A DNA stretch of 64,000 nucleotides, taken from the NCBI GenBank assembly GCA_009859145.1, contig VRVR01000054.1:144497-208496 (forward strand), written 5' to 3'. The stretch is from Andalucia godoyi. Taxonomy: Eukaryota; Discoba; Jakobea; Jakobida; Andaluciidae. The notes beneath the pieces are model-generated. The model worked only from the letters and a program-made list of their open reading frames with translations, was not told the origin of the DNA and made no database searches. The translations under genes were made by a program, and so were the position numbers. Shown piece after piece: positions 19,613 through 27,619 of the stretch; position 1 is the stretch's first letter, and every line of letters starts with the position of its first letter.

Positions 19613-20113
19613 ATGAGCAGCAGCAATGTAATTGGTAGAGAACACAGAGAGGGAGAGGGAGAGGGAGAGGATGGGTTGTTTCTTGATGATGATGCAGATG
19701 ACAAGAATGAAGAATACATGCGTCGGCAACGGCAAAAGTACCGCGGTTTTGATATGGAAGAGAATGACCGCATGCAGCGGGGGGTGGAGGACAGAAGTTT
19801 CAAGAGCGATGCGATTCTTTGCTGTCCAGCGTGCTTTGCTACGGTTTGCATCGACTGCCAACGACATGAATTCCAGAAACATCGCTACCGAGCAATGTTT
19901 GTGCAGAACTGCACGGTTCGATCCGATCTGTTCATCAGCACAGTCGAGTTCGACGGCGAGGAGGATGATGCTGATGCTGATGCTGATGGTGCGGCAGGTC
20001 AAATGAAAGGGCAGCTGCATCCAGTTGAGTGTTCAGAGTGCGGTACGACAATCGGAGTGTATGATCATCATCAGGTGTATCACTTCATCGACGTACTGCC
20101 TTCGGAAGCGTGA
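19613..20113 (+). CDS. EAPP: E2F-associated phosphoprotein (EAPP) homologue
   Basis: The 166-aa protein carries the EAPP core: CPACFATVCIDCQRHE, then YRAMFVQNC, then a C-terminal CSECGTTIGVYDHHQVYHF block. The paired CxxC motifs suggest zinc binding. In animals EAPP is a nuclear phosphoprotein that modulates E2F-dependent transcription; the conserved cysteine core is older and its role in protists is unknown. The N-terminus is acidic (EGEGEGED). The ATG at 19613 is preferred over an in-frame ATG at 19460, whose product would be encoded by T-rich leader. Convergent with the BLTP3-like gene. Confidence 0.85.
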   Translation: MSSSNVIGREHREGEGEGEDGLFLDDDADDKNEEYMRRQRQKYRGFDMEENDRMQRGVEDRSFKSDAILCCPACFATVCIDCQRHEFQKHRYRAMFVQNCTVRSDLFISTVEFDGEEDDADADADGAAGQMKGQLHPVECSECGTTIGVYDHHQVYHFIDVLPSEA

Positions 20114-20296
20114 TTGAGCGAACGGTCGGATGAGTGAGTGGATGTACATAGGAGTGGGAGGACGAGCTCGCCGTGTTTGAACAGTCACAGCTAAAACAAA
20201 ATGAAAGAGAGGGAGAGAGAGAGAGAGAGAAAGAGAAGTGTCAACAGGACACCATGAACGCACACAGATACAGCAACAGCAAAACAAAACAAAAAA

Positions 20297-20328
20297 TAAT
20301 ATAATAATAATAATAATAATAATAATAA
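20297..20328. repeat. (aat)n microsatellite
   Basis: A perfect aat run lies between the convergent 3' ends of EAPP and the BLTP3-like gene. A short (ga)n tract precedes it at about 20,206-20,230. Confidence 0.8.
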
Positions 20329-20357
20329 AATACAATTATATACTGATATACAATACA

Positions 20358-23300
20358 TCACTCTAGACCAGCGGGGTGAGAATGGGGATGCTCACGAACA
20401 GCCTCTAATTGTGCGACGCGGGCACGGAGGAGAGCGAGTTCAAGGTCACGATCCAGGACCTCTTGGACTAGCTGGGGCTGCGAAAGCTGCTGAAGGCGCT
20501 CCTTTTCTGGAGTCTGCGGCGAACTCGCATCCCTCGGAAGCACATGCGGAGACACCGCGATGGCACTGGATGATGCAATCCTACGAATGTACTGATCTGC
20601 AGGGAACAGCTGGTGGCGTGCATGAGAATACGAGCGCACATTGGACAAATGCATACGCGCTTCTTCGAGCACGCTCATCGCCTTCTCAACCTCATCTCGC
20701 GTAACAAAAACCTCTATTTGTTCCCTGACTTCGGCAACTTCCCGCGTTTTGATGGCCCTTTCGACCTTCTCAATGCTATCCAATATCACGGATTTGGTTA
20801 CGGATCCAAAGAGCAGAGAGACGTCTCCGGATCGCAAGACTGCGCATGACAGCGCATCCGGAGCTCCATACGACATTCGCAACATCTCGCGGTTCCTGAA
20901 ATATTCTATTGCGGAATCAGGGCGGATTGCAACCGCAAAGAGAGGTTTTGATTTCTGCACATCGCTTTTCGCAAAACAGAACACGGCATTCGGCTGCAAG
21001 ACAAAGCAACCAGCCTGCCACCGTCCTGACCCCACAGCACGGAACTCGTAATACGCCACTTCGGCCTCCCAGAGTGTTGCACATGTTGGGTCGTAGAGTC
21101 GCTGCAATCGAGAAGACAACTCTGCAACGGACAGGCGACTCAGCGACTGGAACATTTGCACATGGTCCACGGTCTTAACGAAACGATCAAGAATCGCCAG
21201 GTCCTTGTCCACGTGCCGAATGCTAGAAAACAACAGCGCAGAAGGACCGCTCAGTCCGCAGTCTGGAGCAAACACCGTCTGCAAAACATGCGGTGCACGT
21301 GACGACCGCATGCCATTGATCGAAACAAGCTGCTTCACAACAAAGTGCGGAAGCTCCGATGGATTCGTGTGAGATAACACCAGCTGAACATTTTGGAACA
21401 CAATCGGGTTTGCCTGCATTCTTCCGACATTCACAAAGGCAAGAAACAGCGGTACGGACCGAATCCAAATCGCAATTTTAGTACCAAAATCATCCGCAGA
21501 CTCGGCTCGCATTCCTGCGTCGCCTTGGGCATCCTCCGATTCAAGTCGCTCGGACAGCCGAGATCCGCGGCTCGGCGACGCCAGAGTCGAAAGAATGTGC
21601 GATGTAGCCTGCTGCGGATCTTTGACAGCCTGCGCAACGGCATCCTTGATGCCCTGGTTTTTGGATTCTGCGACAAACATCTCCAGCAGGCGCCCAGAAT
21701 AGATACGGAGCAAGATCGCTGCACTCAGCAGAGAATTGTTGACATCGACTTGCATGGTCGGGTTGTCAATTTGAATGAAAAACTCTGGTTGGGAGTTTTC
21801 TCGGACAAGGTTTGCGAACGACTCCGAGCGGCGAAAGAGCATCCTTTTCTGGTTGGCTCCCTTCACAATCGGCCAAAACGCAAACTGTATGCGCGTATCA
21901 AATGGCTGCACAATGCGTTTTCCTTCATCCGAGGCGAGGCTTTCGTAAATCACAAAGGTTTGCGAAAATACCGAGAGGCGGCACTTGTACGTGAATTGAT
22001 CCCAGGGGACAGTGTGGTGGACCATGTGTCCCACAGATGCATCCACCGGGCCTTCAAGAGGCTCTTCTTCAAGGGAGGGAATGTAAGACAGCACAGGCGA
22101 CAGCTTGCAAATGAGCCGATCACCCGAGTAGATCATGTAGGCTGCTCCCGGGTTGAACGGAGCTGCGCCTCCGGTTGCCGAGGAAGACCGGCCGTCGTGA
22201 AATAATCCCTGGCTGCCTAGATGCTGATGCTGATGCTGTTGCGGGAGCGGCGACTCTGGAACAGGAACGCCAACCGGAGCCGAGGACGGAATCAAAAAGT
22301 TCGCAAACGTCGGATCGTCCATCAACGGATTGGGCAAAAACACATCCACGTGATCCAGTAAAACATCAATTGCGCAGTACAAGACCACATCTCCACTAAG
22401 ATGCCCCCTGGAGTACGATATCACCTTTCTTGCAACCCGGTACAGCGACAAAAGAGCGTCTAACCGCAGTCGAGCAGCCACGGGAGAAATCCAACCGTCA
22501 ATGGAAAACGTGCAATCTGGGAATGGCTTTGCAGGCCACGCAGATTGGATCTTCAGGCGAACAACGTCTTCTGCTTGCGCACCGGTGCTTCTTCCAAATG
22601 GCTGAATGACGTTAAATGCTGGCTTCGAGGGGGGCACAATCGGTCTTCCATAAACGGGTTCAGCAAGAGTGAAATATGTGTCGCCGGGATTCTCGTAGTC
22701 ATCCAGGACAGGGAATGAGTTCACACGGAAAACCTGATAGTGCGTAAGGCTGATTTGGATATGTTGTTCCGACATTGGCAAATCCTCCGGCAGCACAGTG
22801 GAGATGAGCAAGTTTCGGACGAGCATTGTGAATCCAGCATTTGCAAAAGCAGAAGCAGCGGATGCATCGCAGGACTCGGGCCGCTCATCTCGGACATGGA
22901 ACAAGATCCGCGTAATCGACACCACAAACTCGACCCGAGGATGCAAAATGGACGGCGACGGCGACACGGACGCCAGGGATCCCGTGGACGAAGAGCTAGC
23001 AGAGAGCAAGTTTGAAGCAGATTTTGACGAAGATCGCTTTAACCGAGTGCTGGGGTCGTCGTCATCGTCGTCTTCTTGATCCAGTTTTTGCAGCAAGGAA
23101 GCAACCTGCGCGTCTGTTGCAGATGGCCTGGTGAGTTCCTCGTCGAATTCGTACGTCTTTTCGATCTGGATGATCTTTTCATCGCGATAGATGCACATTA
23201 GCATGGAGTGTGCCCAGTGAATCAGATCTCGCAGACAGTCGGCGGTGACGTACTGCTCAATGCCTGGCATGATGACATCACAGTGCAAACCGAGCACTTC

Positions 23301-23990
23301 TGCGGTTCTGGCCTTCTTCTTCATTGTCAAGTGCACCTCGCACGGCACATCCGTCATGATAGCCCGGCTCAGATCGCCATCCATGAACATGCTGATTCCG
23401 CGAATATCCGTTCGACGAAACACAAAGATATCTGGGATTGCCTTTTTGTACCTTGGCAACGATTTTGTGAGTTCCACTGAGTTCCACGACGCATCGCAGC
23501 ACACTGAGAGCATATCGTGGAGGATTAGATGTAACGGAGGGGCGTTCCCGCGCAAGCAAATCTTGACGTGCACTCTGCGAATGTATATGGAGATTCCGTC
23601 TCCAAGCCGATCTTCGGTGCCGTACTTGTGCGGTCCCTTTGCAGCCTGTGTAAGATCAATTCCAAGCGAGGAAAGAATGTTTGTGTGCACTTGCTCGAGA
23701 GTTTCTGGCTCGTCAATCTCCACTTCGCACTCGTCAATTTCCAAGCGCATTGGTTCTTTTGTGAAGCTTGTCGCCGGGAACTTAAACCGCAGCTCGGATA
23801 CCCAAACACGCCGGAACCGGACCATCGGGAACCCCACAATCTCATTCAGCAGATCCTCGTTCAACAGTACTTTCTGAATGCGGGCTGCAGAAGAAAGAAA
23901 CTTCACCTTGATCTGGTGCTTGTGCTCCTTCCAATTCTTGATGAACGCCGCCAGGTACTTTTCAAACTTTTTCAGCAAATAGCCCTCCAT
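20358..23990 (-). CDS. Chorein-N bridge-like lipid-transfer protein (BLTP3 / SHIP164-like) with a C-terminal PH-like domain
   Basis: The 1210-aa protein begins with a chorein-type N-terminus (MEGYLLKKFEKYL, then LLNEDLLNEIVGFP). It continues with the amphipathic beta-strand architecture of repeating-beta-groove lipid-transfer proteins. The opening block and the VEIDEPET ... DGISIYIRRVHVKI pattern fit the BLTP3/UHRF1BP1L (SHIP164) group better than VPS13 or ATG2, and the length is similar. These proteins move bulk lipid between membranes at endosome/Golgi contact sites. Residues about 968-1100 look like a PH domain (YYEFRAVGSGRWQAGCFVL ... VFCFAK), then a helical tail. Low-complexity Ser/Asp linkers lie near residues 300-345. 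The PH call is by pattern only. Confidence 0.75.
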   Translation of the reverse strand: MEGYLLKKFEKYLAAFIKNWKEHKHQIKVKFLSSAARIQKVLLNEDLLNEIVGFPMVRFRRVWVSELRFKFPATSFTKEPMRLEIDECEVEIDEPETLEQVHTNILSSLGIDLTQAAKGPHKYGTEDRLGDGISIYIRRVHVKICLRGNAPPLHLILHDMLSVCCDASWNSVELTKSLPRYKKAIPDIFVFRRTDIRGISMFMDGDLSRAIMTDVPCEVHLTMKKKARTAEVLGLHCDVIMPGIEQYVTADCLRDLIHWAHSMLMCIYRDEKIIQIEKTYEFDEELTRPSATDAQVASLLQKLDQEDDDDDDPSTRLKRSSSKSASNLLSASSSSTGSLASVSPSPSILHPRVEFVVSITRILFHVRDERPESCDASAASAFANAGFTMLVRNLLISTVLPEDLPMSEQHIQISLTHYQVFRVNSFPVLDDYENPGDTYFTLAEPVYGRPIVPPSKPAFNVIQPFGRSTGAQAEDVVRLKIQSAWPAKPFPDCTFSIDGWISPVAARLRLDALLSLYRVARKVISYSRGHLSGDVVLYCAIDVLLDHVDVFLPNPLMDDPTFANFLIPSSAPVGVPVPESPLPQQHQHQHLGSQGLFHDGRSSSATGGAAPFNPGAAYMIYSGDRLICKLSPVLSYIPSLEEEPLEGPVDASVGHMVHHTVPWDQFTYKCRLSVFSQTFVIYESLASDEGKRIVQPFDTRIQFAFWPIVKGANQKRMLFRRSESFANLVRENSQPEFFIQIDNPTMQVDVNNSLLSAAILLRIYSGRLLEMFVAESKNQGIKDAVAQAVKDPQQATSHILSTLASPSRGSRLSERLESEDAQGDAGMRAESADDFGTKIAIWIRSVPLFLAFVNVGRMQANPIVFQNVQLVLSHTNPSELPHFVVKQLVSINGMRSSRAPHVLQTVFAPDCGLSGPSALLFSSIRHVDKDLAILDRFVKTVDHVQMFQSLSRLSVAELSSRLQRLYDPTCATLWEAEVAYYEFRAVGSGRWQAGCFVLQPNAVFCFAKSDVQKSKPLFAVAIRPDSAIEYFRNREMLRMSYGAPDALSCAVLRSGDVSLLFGSVTKSVILDSIEKVERAIKTREVAEVREQIEVFVTRDEVEKAMSVLEEARMHLSNVRSYSHARHQLFPADQYIRRIASSSAIAVSPHVLPRDASSPQTPEKERLQQLSQPQLVQEVLDRDLELALLRARVAQLEAVREHPHSHPAGLE

Positions 23991-24599
23991 TTTCCGTCTT
24001 CTTCTGTGGCTCCTCCTCCTCCTTCTCCTCCTTCTCCAGCGACTCCCAAGCCTCTAGAAACAAGAAAACAGCAGCAAGGAGAGCATAAAGTATGAGAATC
24101 TTGCGTCGGCTGAATGTGGGTCAATTTGGGACTCATCACTGGTCGTAGTCAAGCCAAAGAAGAGAACGAAGCAGTTGAGACTTTGAGGCCCTTCTTCTCA
24201 CCCAGAGCAGCGATTTCCCCGACATCCGAAATTCCCGAACGCCCGACGATGACCCCGAGACCATCTTTCCCCCGGGCCCCGAACGCACCTCGTCTGCCGT
24301 TTATGGTACCTTTCCGCTGTTCTGTTTTCATGCTTTTCCAAATGTTTATTGTTGTTGTTGAGCATCGTTAGCATATCGTCTTTTTATCTATCCCGAGTTG
24401 AACTGTGTTTAGTGTAGTGTAGCTTAGTGTTTCGTGTTTCGTGTTTCGTATTTCGTATTTCGTATTTCGTATTTCGTGTTCAATTTTGTTCTTTTGGAAA
24501 TTGTGTGGTTCTTTGGAGTTTGAGTAGTTGTTGCTTTACTATCACCGTCAATATCACTGTCACTATCAGTATCATCATCATCATAATTATTGGGAGAGG
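23991..24599. other. Divergent spacer between the BLTP3-like and coiled-coil genes
   Basis: 609 bases, no gene recognised. A seven-copy heptamer (tttcgtg/tttcgta) array sits at about 24,429-24,480. Pyrimidine-rich leader precedes the BLTP3-like ATG. Confidence 0.45.
24429..24480. repeat. Tandem heptamer (tttcgtr)n, 7 copies
   Basis: Seven contiguous 7-base units; the last base of each unit alternates between g and a in blocks. It lies 120 bases upstream of the coiled-coil gene ATG. Confidence 0.85.
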
Positions 24600-26057
24600 A
24601 TGAGTGGCAGTAGCGGTGATCATCATCACCACGGAGCGCCAACAGTGGTGGTTTCGGGGTCGTCGGCAGCAAATGCGAATGGACTGTCCCCGGAGGATGT
24701 TCGAGATCGAACGCGGTCTTTTTCGGCTCGGTTTCATGAACTTACGGAGCGAAACAAGCGGTTGGAGGCGGAAGTGGACCGGATTCGCAAGCAACGGGAT
24801 GAGTGTCTGGAGAAACTGCAGCGGTCTCGGAAGCGTGTTGAAAAGACGGCTTCGGATCTGGAGGCACAGACACGCCGGTCGGATGATTTTGCAGCGCGCC
24901 TGGGGGCTGCCGAGGAGGAGCTGGTGAAGCTCAGGCCGCAGGTTGCAGCGTTGGAGAAGGAAAACTCGTTGTTGAGAGACCAGCTGAGTGGAAGCGTCGA
25001 CGCGTCCGTGGCATCGCTCCACGAGAAAATTGCCGAGCTGTCTGGAGAGCTTGCTGCGTCGCTGCAGAAAGAGAGCATGATGCACGAGCTTTTTGAGACT
25101 GCGCACATTCGGCAGGAGGAGTTTGACACGCTGCGCAGTTCGTGGCGAGAAGCAATGGAAGGCGAGTCGCATGTGCTGGATGCTCTGGAGTCGACGCAGC
25201 GCGATCTGGAGCTTCGGTTTGACGAATGTGCTTCGTTGCGGTCGCGGCTTGCGGATTCCGATCGCAGAATCGCATCTGTGGAGCAGCTCCTGGACGAGGA
25301 GCGCGATATCTCACAGGATTGGGAAGAAAAGACGGCACGACTCACCAAGGAAAATGCGTCCTTGTCGGGTTTGTTGCAGGACCGAGAATCGCAGCTGGCA
25401 GTTGTCCGCGGAGAACGCGACGCTTTGGCTGAACATGTGCGGGCGATGAATTCAAAGACGGACTGGAGCGAGCGGTGTGTGGAGCTGGAGTTGCAGGTTT
25501 CGAACTTGCAAATCGAGAATGAGCAGCTGTCGAAGCGTGTTCAGGCGTTGGTAGGCTCGAGAATTGCGTCGGGCGAAGTGCCGCTTTCTGAAGACGTTCT
25601 CGAGCGCCTGTCTCGTATTCTGCTGCTACACCATACATTGGATGAAGAACTCGGGGACATGATGCTCTCGTATGGATCGATGTCGCCTAAGAAGCAGAAG
25701 GAAGTCCTGGACAACCAGAGACGGTACAGAGTGGCAACCGTTCCTGCAGACTTGCACTCTGCTACCGCCGCAAGTCATTCGCGATTAATGTCCTTCAATG
25801 ACGATTTGGGCTCTGTCATTGACAATGGCTCGGAGCTGGATGACGAGATTGACGACAACTTTTCTTCGTATCCCGTTTCACCTCGTTCCGAGTATGCGAT
25901 CACCCCTCGCGACCACCCGCAGTCACGAACGCATCAGCGCCAGTCTTCGGTTCAGCGCCAGAATGGAAGTGCTTCGCATAGCGAAAAGCGTGTGACACAC
26001 GCAAGACAGAGCAGTGTTGTCGTCGAGCATGCCCGTGTTCCCGATGACGAGGACTAG
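24600..26057 (+). CDS. Coiled-coil protein of unknown function
   Basis: The 485-aa protein is not recognised. After a His-rich N-terminus (GDHHHHG), residues about 25-310 are almost continuous heptad-like coiled coil (for example NKRLEAEVDRIRKQRDE and LKLRPQVAALEKENSLL-type segments). A second helical block (about 340-400) holds VLERLSRILLLHHTLDEELG, and the tail is disordered, Ser/Gln/His-rich. The pattern would suit a cytoskeletal, centrosomal or vesicle-tether protein, but no family motif supports a choice. The ATG at 24600 follows an A/T-rich leader; an opening 24 codons upstream encodes only Tyr/His low complexity. Convergent with CSN8. Confidence 0.7.
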   Translation: MSGSSGDHHHHGAPTVVVSGSSAANANGLSPEDVRDRTRSFSARFHELTERNKRLEAEVDRIRKQRDECLEKLQRSRKRVEKTASDLEAQTRRSDDFAARLGAAEEELVKLRPQVAALEKENSLLRDQLSGSVDASVASLHEKIAELSGELAASLQKESMMHELFETAHIRQEEFDTLRSSWREAMEGESHVLDALESTQRDLELRFDECASLRSRLADSDRRIASVEQLLDEERDISQDWEEKTARLTKENASLSGLLQDRESQLAVVRGERDALAEHVRAMNSKTDWSERCVELELQVSNLQIENEQLSKRVQALVGSRIASGEVPLSEDVLERLSRILLLHHTLDEELGDMMLSYGSMSPKKQKEVLDNQRRYRVATVPADLHSATAASHSRLMSFNDDLGSVIDNGSELDDEIDDNFSSYPVSPRSEYAITPRDHPQSRTHQRQSSVQRQNGSASHSEKRVTHARQSSVVVEHARVPDDED

Positions 26058-26555
26058 TTTCTTTTTCTTTCCCCTTCTCCTCATCTTTTCTTTTCCGCGA
26101 AACACACCCCTTTACCGGGAGTGTCCTTTTTGCATGTTCGCTATTATCATTATTATCACTAATTTGTTGCCGTTTCTTGTGGTGTGGTGAGCTCCGTATC
26201 CCACTTTGTATGTCTGTTTTGTGCTGTTGTCGATTGTCCATCTTGCTGGTCTTGTATTGTTTTGCTGTTGTTTTTTTCCCCCGGCGTGCCGGTTTTACCC
26301 CCTACCCCCTCTTTCGTTATTATTGTTATTATTATTATTCTCTTTCTTTTCTTTTCTCTTGTTTTGTTTTGATTTGCTTCCACTTTTGGACGTCGAAACT
26401 CGCTGTTTGTTCTTGTTCTTGTTGTTGTTATTATTATTGGTTTGGTATGATTGGATTTGAATGAAGCGTAAAACTCTTGTATTCTACCCGAACTGCCGTT
26501 TGTCGTGATTGTTGCCTCCATCACCAAAAGCAATTCATTCATACCAGGATGTTTG
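26058..26555. other. Convergent spacer
   Basis: About 500 T-rich bases between the coiled-coil gene and CSN8. No gene or tandem repeat of note beyond short (tta)n tracts. Confidence 0.4.
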
Positions 26556-27152
26556 CTACTGCTTTACAGAGAGATCGAGAAACTGTGCATACGACGAAAG
26601 GGACGCCAAGAGAGGAGTATTCGGATCCTCCTTCGCGGCCATTGGTGTTTTCGAAACACACGAAACGGACCCGCGCACCGGATATACAATCTGCCGGACA
26701 GAGTCTATTTTCCATCCGAGCGGAGTGAAGAGCGACACAGCAGCATCGGCATCGGCATTGGAGCCGAGAGGGATTCCCAGAAACGAGCAAGCTTCGTGCA
26801 GGCTCAAGTCGGAGTATGTGTTTGAGATCGCAAACAAGACACGGCGTCGAACCGTCGGAACGAGCTCGGAGGCAAGGATGCTTCCAACGCTCGAACTCGA
26901 TAGCTCCTGTGCGTGCTGGAAGAACGATTGGAAATCATGGTTCCAAAGATCCCTCACGAGCTCAAAACACCCGCGAACAACTGCATCAGAAGAATACTGT
27001 GGATACAACGAGTGGAACCGTTTGTGCACGAGCCGCGCGCTCGGCAGCTTGTCCTCTGCAATACATGCCAATATGAACTCTGCGTAGAATTGTGGGCTGC
27101 CTGCAGACGCATTGCACGCCTCTTGGACTCCATATTCTTGCAAGCTGAGCAT
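26556..27152 (-). CDS. CSN8: COP9 signalosome subunit 8
   Basis: The 198-aa protein matches CSN8 in size and pattern. It has YAEFILACIAEDKLPSARLV, then VRDLWNHDFQSFFQHA, then the PCI-domain segment RRRVLFAISNTYSDLSLHEACSFLGI, with a hydrophobic C-terminal helix ASLSSYAQFLDLS. CSN8 is the smallest PCI subunit of the complex that removes NEDD8 from cullin-RING ligases. The frame continues upstream, but there it reads through a tgtgtgta repeat (His/Thr run), so the ATG at 27152 is chosen. It is divergent from the GAF/cyclase-like gene. Confidence 0.85.
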   Translation of the reverse strand: MLSLQEYGVQEACNASAGSPQFYAEFILACIAEDKLPSARLVHKRFHSLYPQYSSDAVVRGCFELVRDLWNHDFQSFFQHAQELSSSSVGSILASELVPTVRRRVLFAISNTYSDLSLHEACSFLGIPLGSNADADAAVSLFTPLGWKIDSVRQIVYPVRGSVSCVSKTPMAAKEDPNTPLLASLSSYAQFLDLSVKQ

Positions 27153-27619
27153 TTGCTGATCCCTCCGTATCTTTGTTGTATATATCTGTGTGTGTGTGTA
27201 TGTGTGTGTATGTGTGTGTATGTGTGTGTATGTGTGTATGTGTGTGAGACGTCCGACGTGCTGGACGGCTCCGCAAAAGAGTTTCACGTGCGGGGAACGC
27301 TTCGGTCTACAGTTGCTGGATGTCGGCCAGTATCAAAAAACATCAAGTCTCAAGGCATCGAATCGCGAACCCAACTTGCTTCTTTTGTTTTGTTTTTTTT
27401 TTACAGCAGGGAGTCGATCGGTGCGATGACTGATGTGTGGTGAAGTGGCCAACATGTGTTGAGCTTATGAGTCCTGTCGAAAAACACGCACTCCGATCGA
27501 TCGATGGATTGCGACATGCAATTTGTGATAGTGTGTGCGAACTGCAAAAGCGAGTGAGAAAGTTCCGAGTGGCACGCGCAGCACCGTTGGTAGGATTTTC
27601 TTTTCTCTTGTTGCGGACA
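27153..27619. promoter_or_regulatory. Divergent CSN8 / GAF-protein promoter region
   Basis: The CSN8 side carries a (tgtgtgta)n array at about 27,187-27,247. The other side has a T10-acag tract ending at 27,406, 214 bases before the GAF gene ATG. No gene is seen. Confidence 0.45.
27187..27247. repeat. (tgtgtgta)n microsatellite
   Basis: About seven copies of an 8-base tgtgtgta unit, 35 bases upstream of the CSN8 start. Confidence 0.85.
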
